Under the pieces are notes generated by a model. The model saw only the letters and a program-made list of their open reading frames with translations. It was not told the DNA's origin and made no database searches. Positions 36,337-45,363 of a DNA stretch of 64,000 bases are shown here, piece by piece. This DNA comes from Candidatus Bathyarchaeum sp. (GTDB lineage Archaea; Thermoproteota; Bathyarchaeia; Bathyarchaeales; Bathyarchaeaceae), in the NCBI GenBank assembly GCA_026014565.1, contig JAOZIB010000027.1, positions 46,071 to 110,070 of the forward strand, in the 5' to 3' direction. Position 1 is the stretch's first letter, and the number at the start of each line of letters is the position of its first letter. A program made the translations under genes and the position numbers.

Positions 36337-37599
36337 TCAGCATGATTTATTTCTAAAAAGCAAAACCACACTAGTTACAGTCAGGAATACGGGCAGAATT
36401 GTCCATGATGAAAACTCGGGGACTGTAATTGGTTCCATAAGGGGGTAGTTGTCGTAGCCAGTGACAAAGTTTACGTCGCTTCCTGTATCGGTGTCCCATG
36501 TAACTGCGGTTATCGTGTATGGTGTGTCTCCTATGCCGTCTTCGTTAACGTCTGTTCCATTGTAGTCTCTCCAGTAGTTGCCTATGGTTCCGTTGTCCCA
36601 TGAAGTGCCTTCTACGCCATCATCTATTCTGACTATGCATGAGTCTGAAGCGAAAACGTTACCGTAAAATGTGTTGTCTGTGGCTCCATCTTGAAGAACA
36701 ATCGCAGTTCCAGTGTTTGCTATGTAGTTGCCATAAAACGTGTTGTTTGAGCAACTAGAAATCGTTCTAATTGCCTGACCTGAAAATCCTGTTATGGTGT
36801 TTCCAAAGATTAGATTATTAGAGCACAAACGGTCGAGCATTATGCCTTCCCAGCCTGTGACTGAGTCTTGGCCTGGCCAGCTAGTTGGTCCTGAAATTGT
36901 GTTCAGTGAAATTATGTTCGCGTTTGCGGTGTCCATTTCTATTGGAAGCAAGCATTCAAACGTGTTTTCTGTTATCAGGTTTGATGAACCTGTGATTGTT
37001 ATTCCATATCCACTACCAATTACCGTGTTGTTTCTTAACGTGATTTGTGCACCATTTAGCATCACAGCAGGAGCACCAAAGCCGGTGTTTAACTCGATTA
37101 AGTTGTTGTTTTCAATTAGGATTTGAATGGAATCTTGAATGAGTATTCCCGTGCAGATTCCGTTACTAAACGAGCACCCAATTATGTTTATGCTTGAACA
37201 GGTTGAGATTCTGGCGCCTGTTTCCCCTTGCTCAAAAGCTATGTTTTTAATTGTCACATTCTTTTGGTTGTCCACTACTACTCCATTGTTTCCGTCGCCG
37301 TACCCCTTGATTCTGCTTGCATTTCCTTGAATAGCATACCCGTTTCCATCCAAAACAATGTTGTCGCATTGAATCTCAAGGGTGTAATTAGTAATGTTTC
37401 CTGTCAGTTTGTAGATGTTGCCCGTTTTCTCAATCAGCCCAGTCGCAGGTTCAACATCACCACTATTTCGTATGTAAATTCGTGGAATGTCCGGACCCGG
37501 GTCTGGATAATAATTTGCAGATGCAGCACTTACGAACAAAAAACTAGACATCAAAAACAAAAACACGCTTGACACTAAGCTACGGGAAGACGTTTTCAT
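36337..37599 (-). CDS. Secreted right-handed beta-helix protein (NosD-like) with PEF anchor
   Basis: 420 residues. Signal peptide (SSVFLFLMSSFLFVSAASA), a spacer, then about ten 22-24-residue parallel beta-helix turns with NGI/NNTI repeats (IVLDGNGYAIQGN, NLITENTF, SNNLIFGNTITGF, CSNNTFYGNYIANTG, WDNGTIGNYWRDYNG), ending VPEFSSWTILPVFLTV and a basic tail. The NosD/periplasmic copper-binding beta-helix family includes carbohydrate-binding and surface proteins; function here is open. ATG 37599 is preferred over TTG 37608. Confidence 0.82.
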   Translation of the reverse strand: MKTSSRSLVSSVFLFLMSSFLFVSAASANYYPDPGPDIPRIYIRNSGDVEPATGLIEKTGNIYKLTGNITNYTLEIQCDNIVLDGNGYAIQGNASRIKGYGDGNNGVVVDNQKNVTIKNIAFEQGETGARISTCSSINIIGCSFSNGICTGILIQDSIQILIENNNLIELNTGFGAPAVMLNGAQITLRNNTVIGSGYGITITGSSNLITENTFECLLPIEMDTANANIISLNTISGPTSWPGQDSVTGWEGIMLDRLCSNNLIFGNTITGFSGQAIRTISSCSNNTFYGNYIANTGTAIVLQDGATDNTFYGNVFASDSCIVRIDDGVEGTSWDNGTIGNYWRDYNGTDVNEDGIGDTPYTITAVTWDTDTGSDVNFVTGYDNYPLMEPITVPEFSSWTILPVFLTVTSVVLLFRNKSC

Positions 37600-37776
37600 G
37601 TTAACCAATCAAATTTTACACTGTAGATTTAAGAGGGTTTTTGTCAAGAAACATTGACCAAAACGCAACTTGCAGTTTCTGGGTTAGTCAAATATTTGGT
37701 TGCGGTTTCGATACCTGTTCTTTTAAGTTGCCATAATGCTTTGAAAATTTTCTCAGAAATGTTCGGGGTTCGGTTG

Positions 37777-37853
37777 TGGTGGACGAGGCGGGGTTTGAAC
37801 CCGCGGCCTCAACGATGCCAACGTTGCGATCTTCCAGGCTGATCTACTCGCCC
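37777..37853 (-). tRNA. tRNA-Ala (anticodon GGC)
   Basis: 77 bases with all arms: acceptor GGGCGAG/CTCGTCC including the G3-U70 pair that identifies alanine tRNA, anticodon stem CAACG/CGTTG with loop TTGGCAT (anticodon GGC), T-arm GCGGG-TTCAAAC-CCCGC, discriminator A73 and an encoded CCA. No intron. Its 3' end is duplicated at 34651 and, with three changes, at 35674. Confidence 0.96.
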
Positions 37854-37992
37854 ATGTTTGTTATTTTACCGTGACAAGAATGCTATTAAGGGTTATGGGA
37901 GAAAAAACGCGTGTTGGTTATTATTTCTATCGTTTGGCGTGGCTTCAAAAAACTGAAACTTAAATACCAGAAAAACATCCTAAATTGGCTAT

Positions 37993-38070
37993 GGGCCGGT
38001 CGTCTAGTTCGGTTAGGACATCTGCTTGACGTGCAGAAGGTCGCCGGTTCAAATCCGGTCCGGCCCACCA
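37993..38070 (+). tRNA. tRNA-Val (anticodon GAC)
   Basis: 78 bases: acceptor GGGCCGG/CCGGCCC, anticodon stem TCTGC/GCAGA with loop TTGACGT (anticodon GAC), T-arm GCCGG-TTCAAAT-CCGGT, discriminator A and encoded CCA. No intron. Confidence 0.95.
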
Positions 38071-38093
38071 CTCCTAACTTCTAGAAATGCGTA

Positions 38094-40601
38094 TCACTGT
38101 TTTTTGTACAACTTGAAATATCCATAAACTGCCACCACGATCACCGCAGCGACAATTACGGTGTACACAACTGCATCGTAGGAAAATGCAGAAGAGTCAC
38201 TGGCGTTGATGTCACCAAAGCAGTAGATGTTCCAGTCGTTGTTTCCAATGTAAAGGTGTCCATCAACCACCGCAGGAGACGACCAACTCACCGCAGGAGT
38301 AGTAACTGCCAAAGTTTTGTTGGTTGTCGTGGTGTCGATGATGAAGATGTGGCGTTGACTGGTTGCCAGGTAAATTTTTCCGTTGGCATAAGAGGGCGAG
38401 ACATAAAGTTCATCTCCTGAATATGACCGCCACTGTTTCTCTCCTGTTTTTGCGTCCAGACAGGCAACATCAAACTTGTCGATAATGTAGACTTGACCAT
38501 CCACATAGATTGGAGAAGAAACAATGAACTCCACTGCGCCTTCGTTTGAATACTTCCATATGGTTTCCCCGTCATCTGTGTCTAAGGCATAATAGTCCCG
38601 CACGTTACTGGAAACAAACACCATACCATCGGCAACCGTAGGAGTGCACTGCATGTCGCTTCCTCCAATGTAAGGACGATTATACTGCAAGCCTTTTCTC
38701 CAGAGCAGACTTCCAGTCTTGGCGTTCAGTTTGTAAACTCCACCTTCGTCAGGTTCCTCGGAAGTGAAATACACGGCACCATCAACAACTGTAGGAGACG
38801 ACTTTATTATCCCCCCAGTTTCATAGGCCCAAACCAGTTCACCGTTGTCGGTATTGAAAGCATACAGGGTTCCATCCACCGAGCCCACATACACAATCTT
38901 GTCCACCACCGCAGGAGATGATCGCAACATAACCGCCGCCCCAGAAATCACAGGCAAATCAGCGTTGATGTGGCTTTTCCAGATCAAGTAACCCTGATAC
39001 GCATCCAAACAGTACAGAAAACCATCATCACTAACAACATACGCCTTACCATCTACCACTGCTGGGCTGGACTCGATAGTTCCGTTTGTTTGGTACTTCC
39101 AAACCAAATCGCCACTGTATGCATTAACAGCGTAAATGCTCATGTCCTGAGAACCCGCATAAACAACCCCATTAACCACGCTAGGAGAAGAAATCACTGC
39201 GCCTTCAGTTGGATAACTCCAAACCATCTGCAAACTAGAAGGCCCCTCATTACCAACAGACGATCTTACAGCATCATTTCTGAACATAGGCCACGAAGCT
39301 CCAGAAACATCAGAAACTGTGCCAAAAGCCCAAAGCTGTGCCGTGCTGTCGTACTCGTTTCCGGACAAGGAATCAATGGCTGTGGTGATGTCGCTTGGAA
39401 TAACAAACAGTTTACCGTAAGCCACAATCACAGACTCCCGAGGCGCAAAAGCCTCAATGGGCAAAGACCAGATAACTTCACCAGTAAAAGCATCCAAACA
39501 AACAAACTCGGATTCTCCAGTTTCCTGGCCAAAAGACGCATCTTGGCCACTGGTCACGTAAACCTTACCATCTGCAACTGTTGCCATACCCGGAAACAGC
39601 ATAGTTCCGGGGCCTTGATAGTTCCAAACTAGCTCGCCTGTTTGCAGGTTTATGGCGTAGACGCTTCCGTCCTTGTTGGGCTCATATACCATGCCATACG
39701 CAACTGCAGTTCCCGCAGTAAAGTAACCATCCGTATCTGGAGTATAAGTCCACAAAATATCTCCAGTTGTGGCATTAAAGCAGTACATAGTGTTGTCATC
39801 AGTTCCACCCCGAACAAATCTGCCGTCAGAATACGAACCCGAAAAAATCATGGGCGCCTTGGTTCGGGTGGTCCAAAGAACTTCGCCAGTTTTGGCATCT
39901 AAAGCCAACTGCATGGACTGGAAAGAACCCGGAAAAATTTTCCCATCCCCATAAGCTAGGCCAATACCAACTCTGCCGCTGCCGGGGATGTAGGTTTCCC
40001 ACACAAAGGTCGGAGGTTTAGAGGGGTCAGAAAAGTTCCACGCTTCAATGTAGGACAGTTTCTTGATGTAAAACATTTTTTCTTCAGGACTGTAAACCTG
40101 GTTGTCATACAAGCCAGTGTCCGCACAAAATGAACTGCTGGTCCACAAGATTTCACCTGTTTGAGGGTCTAGACATGTTCCCTCCACTACCATGTGGGCG
40201 CTGTCAATTTTGTAGACTATGGGCCAAGTTCCTTTCATTTCTATTTGAGTTTCCCAGATTGTATCTCCAGTGTTGGGGTCAAGGGCATAAACTGTGGTGT
40301 CAGAGCAAACAAACACCATACCGTTAAAGGCAGAAATGTAACTGTGAAGGTTAGTTATGTCAACTTTCCAAAGAACATCCGACGTAGAAGGCGCTGGACT
40401 TTCAGAAAACCTTGCGTTGTCTGCGTTTCCGCTTACCTGGGTCCATTCGTACTGTAGAAGATTTTGGGTGTGGATTTCTGTTGTTTGTTGAGCCATAACC
40501 GTGCTCGTGTAAAAACTTGAAACAAAAACAAAGTTTGAAACTAACAATAAAGCAACCAAAGTAAGAGCAACGCCAAAGTAAACAGACGGATTTTTTTTCG
40601 T
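38094..40601 (-). CDS. Membrane-anchored PQQ-like beta-propeller protein
   Basis: About 835 residues. An N-terminal hydrophobic segment (VYFGVALTLVALLLVSNF) leads into some fourteen repeats of the type SSPAVVDGKVYV...LYALDAKTGELVWKY, the tryptophan-docking repeats of PQQ/YncE propellers, enough for two eight-bladed rings. A single C-terminal helix (VVYTVIVAAVIVVAVYGYF) anchors it to the membrane, propellers outside. There is no quinoprotein dehydrogenase catalytic signature, so binding or scaffold roles are likelier. The frame is open to ATG 40676, but GGAGG at 40609-40613 lies inside that extension; the position it points to is ACG at 40601, just before the signal segment. Confidence 0.8.
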   Translation of the reverse strand, partial: TKKNPSVYFGVALTLVALLLVSNFVFVSSFYTSTVMAQQTTEIHTQNLLQYEWTQVSGNADNARFSESPAPSTSDVLWKVDITNLHSYISAFNGMVFVCSDTTVYALDPNTGDTIWETQIEMKGTWPIVYKIDSAHMVVEGTCLDPQTGEILWTSSSFCADTGLYDNQVYSPEEKMFYIKKLSYIEAWNFSDPSKPPTFVWETYIPGSGRVGIGLAYGDGKIFPGSFQSMQLALDAKTGEVLWTTRTKAPMIFSGSYSDGRFVRGGTDDNTMYCFNATTGDILWTYTPDTDGYFTAGTAVAYGMVYEPNKDGSVYAINLQTGELVWNYQGPGTMLFPGMATVADGKVYVTSGQDASFGQETGESEFVCLDAFTGEVIWSLPIEAFAPRESVIVAYGKLFVIPSDITTAIDSLSGNEYDSTAQLWAFGTVSDVSGASWPMFRNDAVRSSVGNEGPSSLQMVWSYPTEGAVISSPSVVNGVVYAGSQDMSIYAVNAYSGDLVWKYQTNGTIESSPAVVDGKAYVVSDDGFLYCLDAYQGYLIWKSHINADLPVISGAAVMLRSSPAVVDKIVYVGSVDGTLYAFNTDNGELVWAYETGGIIKSSPTVVDGAVYFTSEEPDEGGVYKLNAKTGSLLWRKGLQYNRPYIGGSDMQCTPTVADGMVFVSSNVRDYYALDTDDGETIWKYSNEGAVEFIVSSPIYVDGQVYIIDKFDVACLDAKTGEKQWRSYSGDELYVSPSYANGKIYLATSQRHIFIIDTTTTNKTLAVTTPAVSWSSPAVVDGHLYIGNNDWNIYCFGDINASDSSAFSYDAVVYTVIVAAVIVVAVYGYFKLYKKQ

Positions 40602-40737
40602 TTTAAAGCCTCCAAAAGTTACCGTTATGTGAACCAAAAAAAGCGGAGTTGTACTATAAGCTTTATGGTAATCCAAAGAAAGGAGTGAAAAATCCTTGGA
40701 TTTGTTGAGTTGAAACTAAAATTGTCTTTGTGACCCT

Positions 40738-41361
40738 TTAAGAGTACAAGGTGGTAAACAAAACAATACCAACAGACAAGGAAAGTAACGTTCCCGCTAA
40801 AGTTTGACCAAAAGTGTGAGTTTTCAGTTTAATTCGAGACCATCCTACAAGCCCCACAATGGTTGCCAAAGGCAAAGCAGCCACTCCAAACACGTAGACC
40901 AAGGCAAAGATGGGTCCTGTTACTCCTGCGGTGTGGATGCTGACTTTCCAGAACATGTTGATTCCCATGGCGATTATGGAAACAAACAAGGAGCCTAAAG
41001 CTAAAAGGAACATTATTCTTGTGTCTGTGAGGGCGAAAATTATGGTTGCCACAGAATAGCTTGCGATGGCGATTAAGAAGAATGGTGTTCTTGCGGTTCT
41101 TTGGGAGACGTATATGTCTACGACTTTTTTGTGTTTAAAATAAAGAATTCCAATAAAGGGAAATAAGGCAAAACACAAAAAACAAACCAAAATGGTGAAA
41201 GGCGCAGAAAGAGAGCCCAAACCAATGGGGGACCATAACGAGAAACAAATGGTGGCAATAATTGCCACGGTGGGCGGAGCAACAAATATAGAAATGAAAT
41301 TAGCAAGATCTCGTGTAAACTCTTTTTGTGAATTTTGTGCACAGTTTTTGTTTAGTAGCAT
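40738..41361 (-). CDS. PAP2-like integral membrane phosphatase family protein
   Basis: 207 residues with six hydrophobic segments. Conserved elements resembling the PAP2 triad appear in order: QRTARTPFF (motif 1 RxxxxP), KVSIHTAGV (motif 2, normally SGH) and SRIKLKTHTFGQTLAG (motif 3, SRxxxxxHxxxD with the last acid replaced). The lost residues make catalysis uncertain. PAP2 enzymes dephosphorylate polyprenyl or lipid phosphates. Monocistronic. Confidence 0.65.
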   Translation of the reverse strand: MLLNKNCAQNSQKEFTRDLANFISIFVAPPTVAIIATICFSLWSPIGLGSLSAPFTILVCFLCFALFPFIGILYFKHKKVVDIYVSQRTARTPFFLIAIASYSVATIIFALTDTRIMFLLALGSLFVSIIAMGINMFWKVSIHTAGVTGPIFALVYVFGVAALPLATIVGLVGWSRIKLKTHTFGQTLAGTLLSLSVGIVLFTTLYS

Positions 41362-41613
41362 TGCAGCATTCCCGAACTGTTGATTGTCAATGAATGGTTA
41401 GCGTACCATTTTTGATTGCAAAAGGCACAAAACCCCCAACCAAAGTCTCCATCCACTTCATGAAATTAACTAACACGGGGGTTTATAGAGTTTAGGAATT
41501 TAACATACATTTTTCCTGTTATTCACATAACTTGTCCATAAAAAAGAGCAATAGTTTTTGCAACACTGGCAGATTACAATGAAGTTAACAAAATCAAAAG
41601 TCAAATTAGAGAA

Positions 41614-42216
41614 TTGCCTTTCGTCGAAAAGGTGGACACAGAAATTCTCATTGCAGTAAAAACAACACCATATAATCTTTCAATTTTTGGCGACAATAAA
41701 GAAATTCATAATAACGGAATTACAGAACAAAAAAAAGATAAAACCAGTAAAAAAATCAAGATCGATGAAACAGACAAACAAATTATTGAACAGCTTGCAA
41801 TTAACGGACGGACAGCATTTAGTAGAATTGCAAAAGAGATTGGTTCATCCACAGACCAAGTAATAAAAAGGTACAAGCGATTAGTAAAAAATAATTTGAT
41901 ATGGGTTACAGTTCAAATTAATCCTTTAAAACTGGGTTACAATGCTTTTGGAGTTTTTAGCTTAACATTTTCAAAAAACAATCTAATTGAAAGTTTAAAA
42001 TATATAAAAAATATTAAAAATGTTAATCTTTTAATTCAATCTATGGGGAAACACGATTTATATTTATACATAATGATAAAGGACATTGATGGATTTTTAA
42101 ATGAAACCAAGGAAATAATGAAGATACCGGGAATAATCAAGGCTGAATGTGACATTACAAGGTTGTTTGAAGTATGGCCACCTAGAGAAATCTTCATGCA
42201 ATCCAGCATTTTTTGA
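41614..42216 (+). CDS. Lrp/AsnC regulator, apparently missing its first winged helix
   Basis: The full unit is one winged helix (DETDKQIIEQLAINGRTAFS) and a RAM domain ending REIF, preceded by the tail of another RAM domain (LADYNEVNKIKSQIREL, VEKVDTEILIAVK), which is in frame back to a TAA just before 41545. The tandem regulator at 11623 has the same order with an extra helix-turn-helix in front, so this gene looks 5'-truncated. The start given is TTG 41614; a stable product may begin elsewhere or the gene may be decaying. Confidence 0.6.
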   Translation: MPFVEKVDTEILIAVKTTPYNLSIFGDNKEIHNNGITEQKKDKTSKKIKIDETDKQIIEQLAINGRTAFSRIAKEIGSSTDQVIKRYKRLVKNNLIWVTVQINPLKLGYNAFGVFSLTFSKNNLIESLKYIKNIKNVNLLIQSMGKHDLYLYIMIKDIDGFLNETKEIMKIPGIIKAECDITRLFEVWPPREIFMQSSIF

Positions 42217-42290
42217 AGAACACCAAAATTTCAAGCTAAACTGTAGCACAAGGATAATATTGTTAGCAGCTATTTAGATTAGTTTAAAGT

Positions 42291-42737
42291 TTGACTGGGA
42301 TAGTTTTGTTTAAACAGACATCAACCAAAGAAAAGGTCCATTTTCAAATCCAACAGTTTCTGTTAAAAAAGTCTGCTAGTTTTAATCAGATTCTGGAAGT
42401 ATGTGAAGCCCCAAAAGAAACAGTAAACAAGCATCTAAATGAGCTAGTCGAGAGGGGAAACATTGTCATAAAACCCAAAAGAAAACAAGGGATAGAAAAA
42501 TACGCCCTCACAGACAAAGGAACCGATGAAATTACTCTTTTGTTGGAAAAACATAAAGTCAAAACTCAAATCGACCAGATGTCTCCTGAGCGGTTTGGGC
42601 AATTCAAAAGGTTTGTTGATTTTTTGGCCAAAAGCAAAAAAGGCGAAGTTTTCGTTTTGGAGCATTCTGAAGCAAAGGGCATCAAACAGATTAAAAAGTT
42701 CAAAAATTTGGGAACAACTCTCGAATCTAAGGACTGA
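42291..42737 (+). CDS. Winged-helix transcription regulator
   Basis: 148 residues. The winged helix (FLLKKSASFNQILEVCEAP, KETVNKHLNELVERGNIVI, with wing KPKRKQGIEKYALT) is MarR/ArsR-like; the remainder is helical. Start is TTG 42291; TTG 42306 is also possible. Stands alone between the truncated Lrp gene and a zinc-ribbon gene. Target unknown. Confidence 0.7.
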   Translation: MTGIVLFKQTSTKEKVHFQIQQFLLKKSASFNQILEVCEAPKETVNKHLNELVERGNIVIKPKRKQGIEKYALTDKGTDEITLLLEKHKVKTQIDQMSPERFGQFKRFVDFLAKSKKGEVFVLEHSEAKGIKQIKKFKNLGTTLESKD

Positions 42738-42842
42738 AGTGGTTTTTTGTTTGGGATTAGTGGTTTGAATTTTTCCTTCGTATCTTTGAGTCTGAAATAT
42801 TATATTGAATTTTGATTAAACCTTAAAACAAGGGAACCGGAT

Positions 42843-43034
42843 TTGCCAACAGACAAAGCAGACAGACATTTTGTAGGGTTGAACAATTCCATACGAGAAA
42901 GAGAACAACAAAAAATCAGGTCTGCAAAATGCAAAAACTGTGGTCGAATTACTCTTTATCGACTTAAAGACGTAAGAGGTAGAAGATTAGTATGCAAATC
43001 ATGCAAAAAGCTGATTACTTTAACTTGCATTTAA
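42843..43034 (+). CDS. Small basic zinc-ribbon protein
   Basis: 63 residues with a helical, charged N-terminus and one compact zinc ribbon, CKNCGRITLYRLKDVRGRR then CKSCKK. TTG start. Such short ribbons occur in ribosomal and transcription factors; no family recognised. Confidence 0.6.
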   Translation: MPTDKADRHFVGLNNSIREREQQKIRSAKCKNCGRITLYRLKDVRGRRLVCKSCKKLITLTCI

Positions 43035-43147
43035 TTTTTGGAATCTAACTGGCAAGCTCTGATTTGATTGGGCAAAGTTTGTTGTTTTGGGGTTAGTCAT
43101 AATCTTCTTATGGAAAACAGTTTTACTTTACACCATAGACTGTATCA

Positions 43148-43399
43148 GTGTGTGAGCTAACTTTGTCAGGCGTTGAAGTAACCAAAGAACAAAAAGAAAG
43201 CCAAGTTCACGTATGCGAATCGTGTATGAACACTATTGTGCAAACCTTCGGTCACATGCAAGAACAAATCGCACAACTAAACAAAGAAAAACTAAAACTT
43301 CAGATGGAACTGGAGCAATCCAAAAAACAACAAAAGCAAAAAGAGCAAACCTTGGAACAAAAAATTAAAGCCTTGGAACAAAAGTTGGCTGCATTATAA
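43148..43399 (+). CDS. Small zinc-knuckle/coiled-coil protein
   Basis: 83 residues: an N-terminal Cys pair region (CELTLSGVEVT, VCESCMNTI) that may bind a metal or form a treble-clef-like knuckle, then a 45-residue coiled coil rich in Gln, Lys and Glu. GTG start at 43148, since the frame closes upstream with TAG. A convergent coiled-coil gene lies 47 bp downstream on the other strand. Confidence 0.55.
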   Translation: MCELTLSGVEVTKEQKESQVHVCESCMNTIVQTFGHMQEQIAQLNKEKLKLQMELEQSKKQQKQKEQTLEQKIKALEQKLAAL

Positions 43400-43445
43400 A
43401 GTAAGTAATCAATTTTGTAATTTTAATTTCTGCGAGTTATCCGAG

Positions 43446-43616
43446 TTAGGTTACAGCTACAAACTTTTTGACAGGAGATACAACATCTTTTTGTTGCTTG
43501 GAGTTCAAGGTCTTCGCAGCTAGCTGTTGCTTGAGGCTATTAAGTTCGTTGGAAAGCTGTGTTTTTTCTTTTCGGAGGGCTTTGATTCTGGTTTTCAGTT
43601 CTTCAACAGAGGGCAT
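43446..43616 (-). CDS. 56-residue coiled-coil protein
   Basis: Complete frame MPSVEELKTRIKALRKEKTQ... to VVSPVKKFVAVT, with regular leucine spacing over residues 7-37 (one coiled-coil helix) and a basic tail. A TATA-like stretch (ATATACAATATT) lies about 20-30 bases upstream, so it may be leaderless. Two short coiled-coil frames face each other here. Function unknown. Confidence 0.5.
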   Translation of the reverse strand: MPSVEELKTRIKALRKEKTQLSNELNSLKQQLAAKTLNSKQQKDVVSPVKKFVAVT

Positions 43617-43940
43617 CTAAACCAACACAATATTGTATATTCTGATTTAATATAACCTTTATTACCAAAGCAGAAACACTAACCAAACAAAAATTCTCAA
43701 ATTAATCAAAAACCGTAATACATCAAAAACAAAAATCAGATTTGCGTGCATAACTAGAAGAACTCAAACAAGGGACAGTAAAACGAATCATCAAACTGGA
43801 AGACGACATAGCAGCTCTCAAATAACGAAAAGAAACTCTAAAACAAATCGCAGAGTAACCACTCGCAGGACAGAATTACCCATAACAAGTGACACAGGTT
43901 GTGTTCAGCTACATCTGCGAACAGACGCCAAGAGCAGCAG
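43617..43940. other. Intergenic region with a coiled-coil relic
   Basis: Mostly AT-rich. Near 43750-43823 a 22-codon stretch on the plus strand (LEELKQGTVKRIIKLEDDIA) reads like a coiled coil but has no start codon, so it may be a relic of a third small coiled-coil gene. Confidence 0.35.
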
Positions 43941-44060
43941 TTATTTTTTTGGAATAAACTTGCTAATTGGCGTTTGGTCTTTGGGGCATACTGCTTTTTT
44001 GATGCGCATATCCCAAGTAACTGCTGTTCCATTACATTGTGGACAACAATAATCCGTCAT
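43941..44060 (-). CDS. 39-residue zinc-ribbon peptide
   Basis: MTDYCCPQCNGTAVTWDMRI followed by a single further Cys-Pro knuckle (VCPKDQTPISKF). The ATG at 44060 has AGGGG nine bases upstream; the open frame is longer but upstream parts are unlike a protein domain. Too short to assign. Confidence 0.5.
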   Translation of the reverse strand: MTDYCCPQCNGTAVTWDMRIKKAVCPKDQTPISKFIPKK

Positions 44061-44167
44061 GATATTTCCCCTAAAACGGTACATAATGTTGTTTGTCTTG
44101 ATAGATTTTACGCAAATCAGCAAAACAATAAGAGCTAATAACAAATAGCTACAGTGATGAGTGCAAA

Positions 44168-44755
44168 ATGGCTGTTGAACTAAAATTTGGCGTGCCTGAA
44201 AATCAAAAAGTCCAACTAGCCAGCATAGCCTATGACGCTTTTGAGTCCAAGTTCAACAAGTTTTATGGAAACAAAAACAAGGTCATAGATTTTATGTCAA
44301 AAAACCTGCGCAACGACCGAACAATACGTGCCCAAAAAAATGGGAAAACAGTAGGCTTTGCGGGTCTGGAATACAAAAATAAAGGCTTCATTGATCCTGA
44401 CTTTACAAAAACATTTCATGTATTTGGGGTATTAAGCCCTGTAGCTTTTTTTATTACCAAGTTGTTTGTTCTTGCCAATCAAACCAAACCCAAAGAGCTC
44501 CACTTAGAAAGCATAGCAGTATCCAAAAATGAACGGGGTAAAGGTATTGGCAGTAAACTGCTACAGTTTGTTTTAAACTATGCACGCTCAAAGGGTTTCT
44601 CACGTATCGTTCTTGAAGTAGTAGACCACAACCGACGAGCCAAAAAACTTTATGAAAGCTTTGGCTTTGAACAAGTTTCGGTCAACAAAATTCCATATCC
44701 CATGAGTTTTTTGGTAGGCTTTGGAAGCATCATCCAAATGGACTGCAAATTGTAA
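44168..44755 (+). CDS. GNAT family N-acetyltransferase
   Basis: 195 residues. The acetyl-CoA site is visible as LESIAVSKNERGKGIGSKLL (motif A with the Q/RxxGxG loop) followed by IVLEVVDHNRRAKKLYESFGF (motif B). The N-terminal half is longer than in minimal GNATs and includes a hydrophobic stretch (VLSPVAFFITKLFVLA). The substrate cannot be read from sequence. Confidence 0.88.
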   Translation: MAVELKFGVPENQKVQLASIAYDAFESKFNKFYGNKNKVIDFMSKNLRNDRTIRAQKNGKTVGFAGLEYKNKGFIDPDFTKTFHVFGVLSPVAFFITKLFVLANQTKPKELHLESIAVSKNERGKGIGSKLLQFVLNYARSKGFSRIVLEVVDHNRRAKKLYESFGFEQVSVNKIPYPMSFLVGFGSIIQMDCKL

Positions 44756-44798
44756 ACAAAACATCAGTTTGGTGCCTTTGTTTAGGTTTAGTTGAATC

Positions 44799-45266
44799 TT
44801 AGGTGAATACACAAAGGTCGCTGTGTTTTTTTGCTTCAGCAATTATTGGTCCTTTAACAAGAAACGACAATCCCACCCAACTGCCGCGAACCACAAGTAG
44901 TTGGTCACCTACATGAACCCCATAATGTTCTAACGTTTCCGCAGGAACAATGAATTCTCCTTTGCTGTTCAGGCTGACCCAACAGTAAGTTGTTTTACCG
45001 ACTTTCACAGGTTCTCCTTCGGGAAATTGGAATTCTGTTAGTCGTGGCTCTTTGTCTAGTATAACTGAAAGCTTAGAGTTTTTCAGCAAGGACAACGTGG
45101 TTAAAACAAATCCTCCCGAGCATTTGCTAGCGGGCATCAAAATTACTTTGCTGACGTTCTCAAAGCTATATTCTGTCCATGCTTCTTTGGGAACCACAAT
45201 TCGCCCATTACTGTTTACTTTTGACCACCCAAAAACATGTTTACCGCCTTTAACAAGCTGAGGCAA
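44799..45266 (-). CDS. Tandem AbrB/SpoVT-like swapped-hairpin protein
   Basis: 155 residues containing two repeats of one motif: GWSKVNSNGRIVVPKEAW (about 13-30) and CWVSLNSKGEFIVPAETLEH (about 94-113), each followed by a glycine-rich beta stretch. This is the AbrB-type beta barrel, normally made by two chains, here in one chain. DNA-binding regulator or antitoxin-like role is possible. Divergent from the winged-helix gene at 45364. Confidence 0.7.
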   Translation of the reverse strand: MPQLVKGGKHVFGWSKVNSNGRIVVPKEAWTEYSFENVSKVILMPASKCSGGFVLTTLSLLKNSKLSVILDKEPRLTEFQFPEGEPVKVGKTTYCWVSLNSKGEFIVPAETLEHYGVHVGDQLLVVRGSWVGLSFLVKGPIIAEAKKHSDLCVFT

Positions 45267-45363
45267 CGAACTTTCACCACCAGTAGTGTGGGTTAAAGTG
45301 AATTAAATATTGATTGCGTATAGGAAAAAGCCATATTTTCTGTTCCAGTTACTGTATAGTGGA

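Noticed and set aside
36263..36448. 61-codon frame after the broken zinc-finger gene
   Set aside because: Its last 110 bases are antisense to the beta-helix gene; it may start as a relic but cannot be shown to be a gene.
34751..37776. Active mobile element at tRNA-Ala
   Set aside because: No integrase or transposase frame remains and one repeat copy is degenerate; treated as a decayed island.
38970..39902. Long plus-strand frames
   Set aside because: Antisense to the propeller gene; repeats in that gene create mirrored open frames.
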